64,000 nucleotides of DNA from UBA5066 sp048500275 (GCA_048500275.1 JASNYI010000003.1:1-64000), one strand, 5' to 3'; shown: positions 22,729-32,900, counted from the stretch's first letter. A program made the numbers and translations. Notes: generated by a model not told the origin, from the sequence alone.

Positions 22729-23982
22729 ATGAAGCGAACCCCCTTCCCGGCGATCACGGCGCTGGCCCTTCTCGTCCTGGCCGCTCCTGCCCTGGCGACG
22801 AACGGCTACTTCTCGCTCGGCTACGGCACCCCGTACAAGGGGATGGCCGGCGCCGGGCAGGCGCTCCACCTGAACACGATGGCGAGCGCCACGAACCCGG
22901 CGACGATCGCGTTCGTGAAGGGGTACGACGTCAGCGTCGGCCTCTTCAACCCGAACCGCGAGTACACGGTCACCGGCAACCCCTCCGGCTACCCCGGGAC
23001 GTTCGGCCTCGCCCCCGGGACGTACGAGAGCGACAGCTCGATCTTCCTCATGCCCGGCCTCGCCGCCGCGTGGCACGTCTCGGACCGGCTCCACCTCGGC
23101 CTCGCGATCTACGGCAATGGCGGCATGAACACCGACTACCCGAACCCCGTCTTCGGGCAGGCGCCGACGGGCGTGAACCTGATGCAGGCGTTCGTCGCGC
23201 CGTCGCTCACCTGGGAGTTCGCCGACCACCAGGCGTTCGGGATCTCGCCCATCTTCGGTTGGCAGAGCTTCGAGGCGAAGGGCCTCGGGGCCTTCTCGAT
23301 GTTCTCGGCGAGCCCCACGAAGCTGACGAACAACGGCGCCGACACCTCGACCGGGTTCGGGGCGCGCATCGGCTACCACGGCAAGTTCGGAGAGCACCTC
23401 GGTGTCGGCGCTTCGTACCAGACCAAGATCGCGATGGGCGAGTTCGACGACTACGCCGGCCTCTTCGCCGAGCAGGGCGGATTCGACATCCCGGCGAACT
23501 GGGCGATCGGGATCGCGGTCTTCCCGGCGCAGGGATGGTCCGTGGCGCTCGACTACCAGCGGATCTACTACGGCAGCGTGAGGTCCATCGCGAATCCGAT
23601 GCTCCCGAACCTGATGCAGGCGCCGCTCGGCGCCGACGGCGGAGCCGGTTTCGGCTGGCAGGACATCGGCGTCTGGAAGGTGGGACTGCAGTACGAGGTG
23701 AGCCCGAAGCTGACGCTGCGCGGCGGGTTCGCCCACAGCGACCAGCCGATCCCCGAGAGCGAGGTCCTCTTCAACATCCTCGCGCCGGGGGTCATCGAGG
23801 ACCACCTGACGGTCGGCTTCACGACGCTCCTCGCGGAGAAGAGCGCCCTCCACTTTTCCCTCATGCGCGGCTTCTCCTCCTCCGTCTCCGGCCCGAACCC
23901 CCTGGAGGCCCCCGGCCAGCAGCGGATCGAGCTGAAGATGGACCAGTGGGAGGCCGAGGTCGGCTTCTCGTTCGGGTTCTGA
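22729..23982 (+). CDS. FadL/OmpP1/TodX-type outer-membrane porin
   Basis: A 417-residue outer-membrane beta-barrel of the FadL family. A signal peptide ends at ...APALA, and the mature protein starts TNGYFSLGYGTPYKGMAGAGQA, the family's typical plug-like N-terminus. It ends in alternating hydrophobic residues with a final phenylalanine (VGFSFGF), as outer-membrane barrels do. FadL relatives carry hydrophobic compounds. In this operon the cargo could be a hydrophobic sulfur species such as polysulfide or elemental sulfur, which is inference. GGAGAG precedes the ATG by 9 bases. It closes the operon, with a strong hairpin after it. Confidence 0.88.
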   Translation: MKRTPFPAITALALLVLAAPALATNGYFSLGYGTPYKGMAGAGQALHLNTMASATNPATIAFVKGYDVSVGLFNPNREYTVTGNPSGYPGTFGLAPGTYESDSSIFLMPGLAAAWHVSDRLHLGLAIYGNGGMNTDYPNPVFGQAPTGVNLMQAFVAPSLTWEFADHQAFGISPIFGWQSFEAKGLGAFSMFSASPTKLTNNGADTSTGFGARIGYHGKFGEHLGVGASYQTKIAMGEFDDYAGLFAEQGGFDIPANWAIGIAVFPAQGWSVALDYQRIYYGSVRSIANPMLPNLMQAPLGADGGAGFGWQDIGVWKVGLQYEVSPKLTLRGGFAHSDQPIPESEVLFNILAPGVIEDHLTVGFTTLLAEKSALHFSLMRGFSSSVSGPNPLEAPGQQRIELKMDQWEAEVGFSFGF

Positions 23983-24008
23983 GGACTGGCCTCGCGAGGT
24001 GAGCGACA

Positions 24009-24041
24009 CGGGGGCGGCGCGACGCGGCGCGCCCGCCCCCG
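24009..24041. terminator. Terminator hairpin between convergent genes
   Basis: CGGGGGCGG (24009-24017) and its exact complement (24033-24041), 15 base loop, between the porin and the binding-protein gene. It could stop transcription from both sides. No T-run follows. Confidence 0.65.
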
Positions 24042-24052
24042 CGTCGTCCGGG

Positions 24053-25555
24053 TCAGCGCGCCCGGGAGGGCGCGGGGCGCATGTCCTCGATGCGCAGCCG
24101 GAAGTCGAGCCCCGGCTGCCAGTCGACGCGACGGGAGACGAGGATCGCCTCCGTCTGAAGGAGGAGAGGCAGGACGGGGCGGGTCTCGGCGACCCTCGCC
24201 AGCGCCATCTGCAGCGTGCCCACCCTCTCCTCGGGATCGGTCGTCCGATCGGCCTGGGCGACGAGAGCGTCGAGGACCGGGTCGCTCCACCCACCGGAGT
24301 TCGCGGTCCCGAGCGAGCCGGACCGCGTCGCCACGAGCGCCTCGAGCGCCTCCCCCGCCTCGCCCGACCCGCAGGCCCAACCGACGAGGTGGAGCGGGGA
24401 GCGACCGCCGTCGATCCGTTCGAAGAACGCGGCCTTGTCCCACGTCCGCACCTCGGTCCGAATCCCGACGAGGGCGAGCTGGCGCGCGACCTCGCGGAGG
24501 ACCCTGACGTCGTTGACGTATCGGTTGTGGGTCCCGTCGAGCGGCACGTCGAGCCCGTCCGGGTAGCCGGCTTCGGCGAGGAGAGCACGCGCCCGGTCGC
24601 GATCGGGCTTCGGCGGGACGAGGGCGGGGTTGAAGCCGACGACGGTGGCCGGCACGAGCTGGGACGCCGTCACCGTCTTCCCGTCGTAGGCCCGCCGGAC
24701 GAGCTCGCCCCGGTCCACGGCCAGATCGACGGCCTCCCGGACCCTCGGGTCCGAGAAGGGGGACTCGGTGACCCGGAAAGTCAGGAACAGGACCCGGTCG
24801 GTGGGCGCCGCGAAGACCTTCACGCCCGGCTCCTGCCGGAGCGCGTCCACCCGGTCCAGTGGAACGTCGTCAGCGATGTCCGCGCTCCCCGAAAGGACGC
24901 GCGCGATCCGCGCCTCCGCGTCCGGGACGACGTCGAACCGGGCCCGTTCGAACGCGGGCGCATCCCTTCCGAAATGCGGGTTCCGCTCGAGGGTGAAGGT
25001 CCGGCCCGGCTCCCTCGAGACGAGGCGGTAGGGCCCGGCGCCGAGGACCGGGACCGGCTCCAGGTCCACCGCGCCCGCCGGCAGCACGTAGCCCCACGGC
25101 AGCTTGTAGAGAAGAAGGGGATACGGGACCCGGGTCCGCACGACGACCCGGAGCGGGCCGTCGGACTCGACGGAGGCGACGTGCCTGAGGTAGGCCGCCG
25201 TCGGCCACTTCTTCAGGATGCTCGCGCGGAGGGAGGCGGCGACGTCCTCGGCGGCGAGCGGGGTGCCATCGGCGAAGCGGAGGCCGGCGCGGAGCTGGAA
25301 GGCGTAGGTCCGCTCGTCCGGCGTCTGCCATCGCGACGCGAGGCCCGGGGCGAGGCGGCCGTCGCGGTCGAACCGCACGAGCCCCTCGTACAGCTCCGCG
25401 CTGATGCGATTGGTGAACGACTCGTCCGTCGTGGGCGGATTCGGGAAGAAACCCGTGACGTCCGCGCGGACGACGATCGTCACGGACGCGGCGTCCGGAG
25501 CGGGCCGGCACGACGCGAGGACCAGCAGGAGGCAGGGACCGATCCAGGGACGCAC
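24053..25555 (-). CDS. Oligopeptide-type ABC substrate-binding lipoprotein
   Basis: A 500-residue family 5 extracellular solute-binding protein (peptide, nickel or sugar-type cargo). The N-terminus PCLLLVLASC is a lipoprotein signal with the cysteine at residue 16. The core has the family block LYEGLVRFDRDGRLAPGLASRWQTPD, LRAGLRFADGTPLAAEDV and FSDPRVREAVDLAVDR. The start codon is GTG. No permease or ATPase genes lie next to it, so it either uses a distant transporter or acts alone. It is divergent from the lasso-B2-like gene. The cargo cannot be inferred. Confidence 0.9.
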   Translation of the reverse strand: MRPWIGPCLLLVLASCRPAPDAASVTIVVRADVTGFFPNPPTTDESFTNRISAELYEGLVRFDRDGRLAPGLASRWQTPDERTYAFQLRAGLRFADGTPLAAEDVAASLRASILKKWPTAAYLRHVASVESDGPLRVVVRTRVPYPLLLYKLPWGYVLPAGAVDLEPVPVLGAGPYRLVSREPGRTFTLERNPHFGRDAPAFERARFDVVPDAEARIARVLSGSADIADDVPLDRVDALRQEPGVKVFAAPTDRVLFLTFRVTESPFSDPRVREAVDLAVDRGELVRRAYDGKTVTASQLVPATVVGFNPALVPPKPDRDRARALLAEAGYPDGLDVPLDGTHNRYVNDVRVLREVARQLALVGIRTEVRTWDKAAFFERIDGGRSPLHLVGWACGSGEAGEALEALVATRSGSLGTANSGGWSDPVLDALVAQADRTTDPEERVGTLQMALARVAETRPVLPLLLQTEAILVSRRVDWQPGLDFRLRIEDMRPAPSRAR

Positions 25556-25637
25556 GATGCTTGATCATCCCACCGACGGGCGGCAGTGTCCTCGCCGGCA
25601 ACGGTTCCTCCCCCGGCTGCGCTACCCTCCTGCCGTC

Positions 25638-26066
25638 GTGCCGTCGCCGCGGGACCTCCTCCTCTTCCTGCACGCCTTCCGCCTGGCGGGCCACGCCCAG
25701 GCCGTCCGCCGTCGGCCCCTCCCGGTCCTCGCGGCGTCTCTCCCGCGCCTCCGCGGCCTGCCCCGCGGCCTCGACCCGGACGCCGCCCTTGCCGCCACGC
25801 TCCGCGCCGTCTCCAGGGGCGAGCGCTGGTTCGGGTGGCTCGGGACGTGCCTCGTGAAGGCCCTCGTCCTCTCGACGCTCCTCTCGGACAGGGACGCGGT
25901 CGAGGTCGTCCTCGGGTTCCGCCCGCCCGAGGGGAGCGCGGCCCTCGACGGGCACGCCTGGATCCGGGTCGGGTCGCGCGAGATCTCCCTCCTCGGACCC
26001 CGCGAGGCGGCCGACGAGGGGTACGTCCGGCTCCACGCCCTCCCCGTCCGCAGGCCCGATCGCTAG
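25638..26066 (+). CDS. Orphan lasso peptide biosynthesis B2-like protease
   Basis: A 142-residue protein resembling the lasso-peptide B2 (transglutaminase-like cysteine protease) family. GTCLVKALVLSTLLSDRD holds the likely nucleophile cysteine and GHAWIRVGSREISL the histidine, the same layout as in B2 proteins that cleave leader peptides. The aspartate of the triad is not certain. GTG 25638 gives the family's normal length. ATG 25557 is possible but adds a basic, low-complexity extension. There is no Shine-Dalgarno, but TACCCT lies 9 bp upstream, suggesting a leaderless transcript. No precursor peptide, B1 (PqqD-like) or asparagine-synthetase-like cyclase gene is visible near it, so its substrate is unknown. 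Confidence 0.72.
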   Translation: MPSPRDLLLFLHAFRLAGHAQAVRRRPLPVLAASLPRLRGLPRGLDPDAALAATLRAVSRGERWFGWLGTCLVKALVLSTLLSDRDAVEVVLGFRPPEGSAALDGHAWIRVGSREISLLGPREAADEGYVRLHALPVRRPDR

Positions 26067-26109
26067 AATCCGCCCCACACGTCGGACGAGAAACCCGCAG
26101 GAGGAACCC

Positions 26110-26316
26110 ATGGCCGGTATCTACAAGAAGGTCGAGATCGTCGGTATCTCCGAAATCAGCTTCGCCGAGGCCGTCAAGGTCGCGGTCGAGGAGGCCGGAA
26201 AGACCATCCGCCACATGTCGTGGTTCGAGGTCGTCGAGGAGAGGGGCCGGATCCACGACGGCAAGGTCGCCGAGTTCCAGGTCACCATCCGGATCGGATT
26301 CAAGCTGGAGCGTTGA
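26110..26316 (+). CDS. Dodecin
   Basis: A 68-residue dodecin, the small protein that assembles into a hollow 12-mer and stores flavin (or CoA with flavin). The sequence fits the family over its whole length, including VEIVGISEISFAEAVKVAVEEA, the flavin-stacking tryptophan in HMSWFEV, and GKVAEFQVTIRIGFKLE. AGGAGG precedes the ATG. A -10-like TAGAAT (26064-26069) overlaps the previous stop codon, so it probably has its own promoter. A hairpin terminator follows. Confidence 0.95.
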   Translation: MAGIYKKVEIVGISEISFAEAVKVAVEEAGKTIRHMSWFEVVEERGRIHDGKVAEFQVTIRIGFKLER

Positions 26317-26325
26317 GCCGGCGAG

Positions 26326-26347
26326 GGGCGGGCCCGCGGGCCCGCCC
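26326..26347. terminator. Perfect GC-rich terminator hairpin
   Basis: Two 10 bp complementary arms, GGGCGGGCCC and GGGCCCGCCC, separated by GC only, followed by TTCGTTCT on the + strand. It sits between the convergent dodecin and fadJ genes. Confidence 0.75.
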
Positions 26348-26400
26348 TTCGTTCTCCGCGGTCAGGTCGTCCCCTTCGCCGGCCCTCGCCGGCCTCTCCG

Positions 26401-28521
26401 TCACGGGTGGAACGTCTTCTCCTTCCGTGCCATCTCGACGAGCATCGGGGCCGGGTCGAAGCGCGGACCGTGGCGCCCGGCCAGCTCCTCCATCCGCTCG
26501 ACGACCTCGGCGGCGCCGACCGCGTCGACGTAGCGGAACGGACCGCCCCGGAACGGAGGGAAGCCGAGGCCGAGGATGGCTCCGGCGTCCCCGTCGCGGG
26601 GGGACGCCACGATCCCCTCGGCGAGACACCAGACGGCCTCGTTCACCATGAGGAGGGCGAGGCGGTCGACGAGGTCCTCGGGGGGCATCTCCTTCCGGGC
26701 CGGCCCGCCGAAGAACGAGTAGACCTCGGGGTTCACCTCCTTCGAGGCGCCGGAGGGACGGTCCTTCGGGTAGAGGTAGAACCCCTTCCCGTTCTTCCGG
26801 CCCCGGTAGCCCGCGTCGAAGAGCCTGCCGAAGGTGGCCGACGGGGCCGCTCCGCGCGCGGCGAACGCCTTGCCGAGGTCCTTCGAGACGTGGGCGGCGA
26901 CGTCGATGCCGACCTCGTCGAGGAGAGCGACGGGACCGACGGGGAAACCGAAGTCGAGGAGCGCCGCGTCGAGGGCCGCGATGTCCGCCCCCTCGTCGAG
27001 GAGGACGACCGCCTCGTTGATGAAGGGGCCGAGGATCCGCGTGGTGTAGAAGCCCGGGCCGTCCCTGACCACGATGACCGTCTTGCCCTGGGCGACGCCG
27101 AACGCGCGCGCGGTCGCAACGGCCCACGGGGCCGTCTTCTCGGCGACGACGACCTCGAGGAGCGGCATCTTCGGGACCGGCGAGAAGTAGTGCATCCCGA
27201 CGACCCTCTCGGGGTGCCTGGCCTTCGCGGCGATCTCGCGGATCGGGAGGGCCGACGTGTTGCTCGCGAAGACGGTGTCGGGAGAGATCACCGCCTCGGT
27301 TTCTTCGAGGACCCTCCGCTTCAGGGCGAGGTCCTCGAAGACCGCCTCGACGACGAGGTCGCAGCCGGCGAGGTCGCCGGGGCGGGTCGTCGGCAGGAGC
27401 CCGAACCACTGCCTGTCCCTCTCGAGCCGCGAGAGGGAGCCCGAGCGGACGCGCCGGTCGAGACCCTTGCGGAGGCTCTTCGCCGCGCGGCCGAGCCCTT
27501 CCTCGGAGACGTCCTTAAGGACGACCGGGCCGAGGCCGAGCGAGACGGCGGCGATCCCCTCTCCCATCAGCCCCGCGCCGAGGACGCCGAGCCGTTTCAC
27601 GGGCTTCGGCTCGTCTCCCTTCGGCGTCTTCTTGAGGGCCGTCATCGCGTCGAAGAGGCGGATGAGGTTCTTCGCCCCCTCGCTCCCGACGAGCCGGCCG
27701 AACCGGACGGCCTCCTCCTCCAGCCCTGCCTTCGTTCCGTCGGCGAGCCCCTTCTCGACGCAGGCGAGGATGTCGATCGGCGCCGGGTAGAGGCCGCGCG
27801 TCTTCTTCATCACCTCGTCGCGCGCCTTCCCGAGCGCGTAGGAACGGACGGGCGGCAGGGCGAACGCGCTCTCGGTGAAGGGCTGACGGTCCCGCCTCGG
27901 CGCCAGCGTCCCGTTCGCGAGGGCGAGCGCCGCCTTCGCGGCGGTCTCGACGAGGCCGCCGGGCGACGTGAGCGCGTCGACGAGCCCCTGCCGGTACGCC
28001 ACGGCGGCCCGCACGCGCTTGCCGGTGAGGAGCATCGGGAGCGCCCGCTGGAGCCCGATCAGGCGCGGGAGGCGCTGCGTCCCGCCGGCGGCGGGGAGGA
28101 CGCCGAGCATCACCTCGGGCAGGGCGAGGACGGTCTTCGGGTGGTCCGTCGCGAGCCGGTAGTGGCAGGCGAGGGCGACCTCGAGGCCGCCGCCGAGGGC
28201 CGCGCCGTGGATGGCCGCCACGAACGGCTTCCGGCTCGACTCGACGCGGCCGAGCCACTCGTGGGCCCCGCGCGAGATCGCCTCGGCCTCCTTCGCCGTC
28301 ATGGCGACGACGTCGTCGAGGTTCGCGCCGGCGATGAAGGAGTCGGGCTTTCCGCTCGCGAGGACGACGGCGAGGATCCCGTCGTCCGCCTCGATCTCCT
28401 TCATGAGCGGTCCGGCCTCCTCGAGCATCTCGCCCGAGAGGACGTTCACGGGGCGCTTCGGCGTGTCGAAGAGGAGAACGGCGACGCCGTCGCCGCGCGT
28501 TTTCAGCGTGAGGCTTCTCAT
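26401..28521 (-). CDS. fadJ: Fatty-acid oxidation complex: enoyl-CoA hydratase / 3-hydroxyacyl-CoA dehydrogenase
   Basis: A 706-residue two-domain enzyme. The N-terminal crotonase part (1-190) has the oxyanion-hole segment FIAGANLDD, GGGLEVALAC and LPEVMLGVLPAAGGTQRLPRL, with the two catalytic glutamates. The dehydrogenase part (from about 310) has the NAD motif LGVLGAGLMGEGIA, the pair FEDLALKRRVLEE and HYFSPVPKMPLLEVV with its catalytic histidine, and the C-terminal domain KNGKGFYLYPKD. It does two steps of fatty-acid beta-oxidation. The ATG overlaps the thiolase stop (ATGA), so the two are coupled. I use the symbol because of the FadJ-like order and the thiolase partner. Confidence 0.93.
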   Translation of the reverse strand: MRSLTLKTRGDGVAVLLFDTPKRPVNVLSGEMLEEAGPLMKEIEADDGILAVVLASGKPDSFIAGANLDDVVAMTAKEAEAISRGAHEWLGRVESSRKPFVAAIHGAALGGGLEVALACHYRLATDHPKTVLALPEVMLGVLPAAGGTQRLPRLIGLQRALPMLLTGKRVRAAVAYRQGLVDALTSPGGLVETAAKAALALANGTLAPRRDRQPFTESAFALPPVRSYALGKARDEVMKKTRGLYPAPIDILACVEKGLADGTKAGLEEEAVRFGRLVGSEGAKNLIRLFDAMTALKKTPKGDEPKPVKRLGVLGAGLMGEGIAAVSLGLGPVVLKDVSEEGLGRAAKSLRKGLDRRVRSGSLSRLERDRQWFGLLPTTRPGDLAGCDLVVEAVFEDLALKRRVLEETEAVISPDTVFASNTSALPIREIAAKARHPERVVGMHYFSPVPKMPLLEVVVAEKTAPWAVATARAFGVAQGKTVIVVRDGPGFYTTRILGPFINEAVVLLDEGADIAALDAALLDFGFPVGPVALLDEVGIDVAAHVSKDLGKAFAARGAAPSATFGRLFDAGYRGRKNGKGFYLYPKDRPSGASKEVNPEVYSFFGGPARKEMPPEDLVDRLALLMVNEAVWCLAEGIVASPRDGDAGAILGLGFPPFRGGPFRYVDAVGAAEVVERMEELAGRHGPRFDPAPMLVEMARKEKTFHP

Positions 28522-29813
28522 CGCGCCAGCACCATCGCGTGCCCGAGGGCGCCGGCCGCACACGTCGTCACGACGCCCAGCCCGGCCCCCTCGTGCTCCA
28601 TCCTTTCGACGCACGTCGTCACGAGGCGTGCGCCGGTGGCTCCGAACGGGTGCCCGAGGGCGAGCGAGCCGCCCCAGGCGTTCACCTTCTTCGGGTCGAT
28701 CTTCCCCACCGCGTCCTTCCGCCCCAGCCGCTCCCGGCAGTACGTCTTGTCGGCGAGGAGCTTCAGGAAGGCGACGACGGGGGCGGAGAAGGCCTCGTGG
28801 ACCTCCCAGACGCCCACCTCGCCCACTGGCACCTGGGCGGCGTCGAGCGCCTCGGGCACGGATGCGACCGGCCCGAGGAGCAGCTCCTCGAGCGGGTCCA
28901 TCGCGACGAGCGACATCGAGACGACCCGCGCGAGGGGCTTCACCCCGAGCTCCTCCGCCTTCTCCGCGCTCATCAGGAGGCAGGCCGCCGCGCCGTCGGT
29001 GAGAAACGAGCTGTTCCCCGCCGTCACGGTGCCGAAGGCGCGGTCGAACGCGGGAGAGAGCGACGCGAGCTTCTCGAGGGTGGTGTCGCCGCGGACGCCG
29101 TTGTCGGACTCGATCGGCGCGAACGAGGGCGGGACGCGCGCCGGGACGACCTGGTCCCGGTAGAGCCCGGCCTCGGTCGCCGTCGCGGCCTTCTGGTGCG
29201 ACTTCAGCGCCCATCGGTCCTGCTCTTCGCGGGTGAGCCCCAGGCGCTTGGCGAGCCGCTCGGCGCTCTGCCCCATCGTGAGCCCCGTCGAGAACTCGGC
29301 GATGGCGGGCGTGTCGGGCGAGAGGTCCTTCAGCGAGAGCCCCTGCAGGAGCTTCACGTAGTCGAGGACCCCCCTCGCCTTCTGCGACTGGATCATCCGC
29401 TTTCGCACCTCGCGCCCGAAGCGGATCGGGACGTCGGAAAGCGTCTCGGCGCCCCCGGCGATCACCACGTCGGCCGCGCCGCAGGCGATCGTCTCGACGC
29501 CGCTCTGGATCGCCACGTTCGACGAGGCGCACGCCGCCGTGATCGTGAACGAGGGGCACGACGGCGGCAGCCCGGCCGCGAGCGCCGCCTCGCGGGCGAG
29601 GTTCGTCGTGCGGGGCTCACCGAGGACGGTGCCGAGGATGACGCGATCGACGGAACCGGGGTCGACGCGCGTGCGCTGGAGGAGGCCCGAGAGGGCCATC
29701 GCCCCGAGCTCGTAGGCCATCAGGTCGACGTACCCGGTTCCCGAGCGGAGAAAGGGCGTGCGGCTTCCGCCGACGATCACGACCGTCCGCCCGTGCAGCT
29801 TCCTTGCACCCAT
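28518..29813 (-). CDS. fadI: Acetyl-CoA acyltransferase (thiolase), FadI-type
   Basis: A 431-residue thiolase. The acyl-accepting cysteine is in TITAACASSNVAIQ (about residue 95), the activating histidines are in EVHEAFSA and LGHPFGATGARL, and the second cysteine is in VVTTCAAGALGHA. The last of these differs from the more common CGGGG. It makes the final, thiolytic cut of beta-oxidation and partners the FadJ protein encoded just downstream. GGAGG precedes the ATG. Its length and the extended loop around residues 120-200 fit the FadI type. Confidence 0.92.
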   Translation of the reverse strand: MGARKLHGRTVVIVGGSRTPFLRSGTGYVDLMAYELGAMALSGLLQRTRVDPGSVDRVILGTVLGEPRTTNLAREAALAAGLPPSCPSFTITAACASSNVAIQSGVETIACGAADVVIAGGAETLSDVPIRFGREVRKRMIQSQKARGVLDYVKLLQGLSLKDLSPDTPAIAEFSTGLTMGQSAERLAKRLGLTREEQDRWALKSHQKAATATEAGLYRDQVVPARVPPSFAPIESDNGVRGDTTLEKLASLSPAFDRAFGTVTAGNSSFLTDGAAACLLMSAEKAEELGVKPLARVVSMSLVAMDPLEELLLGPVASVPEALDAAQVPVGEVGVWEVHEAFSAPVVAFLKLLADKTYCRERLGRKDAVGKIDPKKVNAWGGSLALGHPFGATGARLVTTCVERMEHEGAGLGVVTTCAAGALGHAMVLAR

Positions 29814-29892
29814 GGGACCTCCCTTTGCGGGAGGAATCCTACCCCCGCGCGCTGCGCTGCGGCGAGGCCTCCGGCCCCGGCGGCCGGCGGCG

Positions 29893-29916
29893 GGAGCCGC
29901 AGGGTTCCACGGCTCC
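29893..29916 (-). terminator. Hairpin after the DUF3857 gene
   Basis: GGAGCCG (29893-29899) pairs with CGGCTCC (29910-29916), loop 10 bases, 18 bp after the stop of the DUF3857 gene. It has no T-run. Confidence 0.5.
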
Positions 29917-29933
29917 GAGCTTGCGGCGCGCTC

Positions 29934-32900
29934 TCAGCGCCGCTTCTTCGCCGTCGTCGCGAGCGCCTCCGCCCTCCTCGCCGCCAGGACGCGGTAGGAG
30001 TCCGGCAGCGCCGGCGCTCCGTCAGGAGTCGCGAGCCGTCCGTAAGCCTCCAGGGCCTCCTCCGTCAGGCCGTGGTTCTCGCGGATCCGGCCGACGACGA
30101 GCCAGTCCGGGGTGTAGGGCTCGTCGAGACCCTCGAGCTCCATGGAGCGGACGACGAGGCCGTGTGCCTCCTCGTTGCGGCCGACCTCCGCGCAGATGGC
30201 CCCGAGGGTGTTCAGGACGGGCGGGCGGTTGCGCCCCGTCCCCTCGACGGCCTGCCGGGCGAGCGAGAGGGCCTTCTCGTCGGCCTTCCCGACCGCGTAC
30301 CTCACCCATGCGGCGGTGTTCGCGTCCGCGGCCGAGGGCGCCGGGCGCGACATCAGCCTCTCGGCCGCCTCCAGGGCCCCCGTCTCGTCCTTCGCGGCGA
30401 GCCGGAGGGAGACGAGGAGCGGGCCCACGAAGCGGCAGCCCGTGTGGGACCGGGAATGCTCTTCCGCCGCGGCGAGGGCCTCGGCCAGGCGGCTGGCGCG
30501 CGAGAGGACCTCGACGACCGTGATGGCCGCCGCTTCGGCCGAGGTCCGGTCCGAGCGCACCACCTCGAGAAGCGGCAGGGCCTCCTCGAGGAGGCGGCGG
30601 GAGTCGCGGCCGCCCCTCTCCGGGCCGACCGCTTCCCGGGCCGAGAGCGCGCGGTACAGAAGCGCGGCACGCAGGGGATCGGCAGGCGCCTCGCGCTGGA
30701 AGGCGCGGATCTCTTCGAGGAGGGCGTCGGGAAGCGAGGTCCCGGTCAGCCCGGCCAGGGCGGCGACCCGGATCTCCCTGACGCCGGCGTCCTCCCCGGG
30801 CCTGAGCTGCGGAAGGAGGGGGTCGAGGAGGAGGTTCACGTCGACCGCGGAACCCTCGACCTCGTGCGCGGCCCGTTCGAGCCAGGCGCGCGCCGCGGCG
30901 AGGTCCCCCTGCCCGGCCAGGCCCAGGGCCTGCCAGCAGAGCATGGCGCCCGTGCCGTCCTCCGAAACGAGGCGGGGGATCCCCTTCTCCTCGGTCACCC
31001 AGACGCGAATGCGGGTCGGCGCGCGGCCCGCGGAGAGGAACGTCCCGGTGACGAGCCAGCCCTCCTCCGCGTTCCCCTCGGCGGAGAGCTCCGCCGCCAG
31101 GAGCGTGTCCCGGAGGTACGGGCGGGGGATCGCGTTCGCGCTCGTCGTGCGCGCGATGCCCCGCAGCTGCGTCCGGATGCTCTCGAGCAGAGGGCTGACG
31201 CCCAGGGCGTCCCTGGCCTCGCGCACGGGAGCGGAGAAGAACGCGGCCAGAGCCTCGGCGCTCGTCGCGGGATCGACGAGGCCGGCCATGTAGGCGCGGA
31301 CGGCGGAGACAGGATCGCCGGCGGCAGGAGCGGGGACCGGCCCGTCGACCCTCTTCAGCAGCTTCACGGCTTCGACCTGGATCGCGGCGGCCCCGGCCCC
31401 CTCGCCGCCGCGGGCCGCCTCCCGCAGGAAGAGGAGCGCCTCCTCGTACCGGCGGGCGCCCACGAGCATCGAACCGATCTCGGCCGCCGACCTGCGCCGC
31501 GCGCCCGGCTCGGGGACGTCGCGCCGCAGCTGCTCCATCCCCTTCTCGGCGCCGCGCGTCCCGGCGATCGCGACGACCTTGAGCCCGGCCATCTCGGCCA
31601 CGTCGGAGCGCTTCTCCAGGAAGGCGAGGAGGTCCGCGAACCGGTCGGCCCGAAGGAGCGCGAATGCGTTGTTGCGTGCGACGACCGTCAGGGCCGGCCA
31701 CTTCTCGAGAAGAGTCCGGTACTCGTCGAGGGCGCGGCCGAGGCGGGCCGGGTCCGCGTAGCGGGTCCCCCCGGCGTCGTGCTCGAGGAGGATCGCGAGC
31801 TCGAAGCGGGGCTCGACGTCCTCGGGGTCGAGCTCGATCGCCTTCCGGAGGGCCTTCTCGGCCTCCTCCGGCGCCCAGCCCTTCCGCCGCAGGCGGCCGA
31901 AGCCGTCGTGCTCGAGGACGACCCCGAGGAGGTACCAGGCCCCGCCGGAGCGCGGGTCCTTGCGGACGGCCTCGCGCGCCTCGCGCCGGGCCGCCTCGCC
32001 GAGCCCCGCCGAGAGATAGAGCCGGGCGAGCCGGCGGTGGGGGGCGGCCTTCGCCGGGTGGTTCCGGATCTCGTCCGAGAGGATCGCCAGCCCCTTCTTC
32101 AGGTCGCCGTGCGCGGCGGCGACCTCGGCCTCGTGCCGGAAGGTGAGGGAGACGGGCTCGCCCTCGCGCAGGTCGGCCAGCGCCTCGCGAAGGGCCCGCG
32201 TCTCGTCGGGGGTGAGCCGGGAGGACGCGATCTCGACGACCACCGTCAGGACGACCTTTCCGTCGGCGCGCTCTTCGGCCTTCGTCGTGAGAGTCGCGGG
32301 ACCGAGCGGCCTCGAGGCGGCCGGGGGCAGGTCGAGGGGCGCGAACCCGCTCGGGGGGACGAGCGTGTACTCGAACTCCTGGCGCACGGGCGTGACCGCG
32401 AGGTCGTGCCGCCGCGGGGTCTCGGCGGGGTCGGGGAGGTTCCCGAGGAACGTCTCCGTCGCGAGGGTGAAGACGACGCGCTCGTCGTCGGCCGTCACGA
32501 GACCCGGCCTCTCGACCTCGACCTCGACCCGGAACGGCTCCGAGAGGTCGCGAGGGGCCGACGTGCGGCTCCTCGAGACGGTCCCCCCGGCGTACCGCGC
32601 GGAGGCCCATCGTTCGAAGTACGCCTTCAGGTCGGCCTCGGCCAGTCCGTCGAACGCCGACCTTCGGCTCGACTCGAAGGCGCCACCGTAGACCGTCGTC
32701 TCGACGCATCGCGTCGGTCCGCTCTCGGGAACGCGGACCTCGACGCGAGTACGGCTGAAGTTCGCGGCCGACGGCGCCACCGGGATCCGGACGAGACCCG
32801 TGGTCCCGGGCCGGCAGAGGAGCGCCACGCGGCCCTGGATCGACAGCGGAACCTCGCCGAGACGCTCGAAACGGGAGGTGGTGTCGACGAAGACGCCGTT

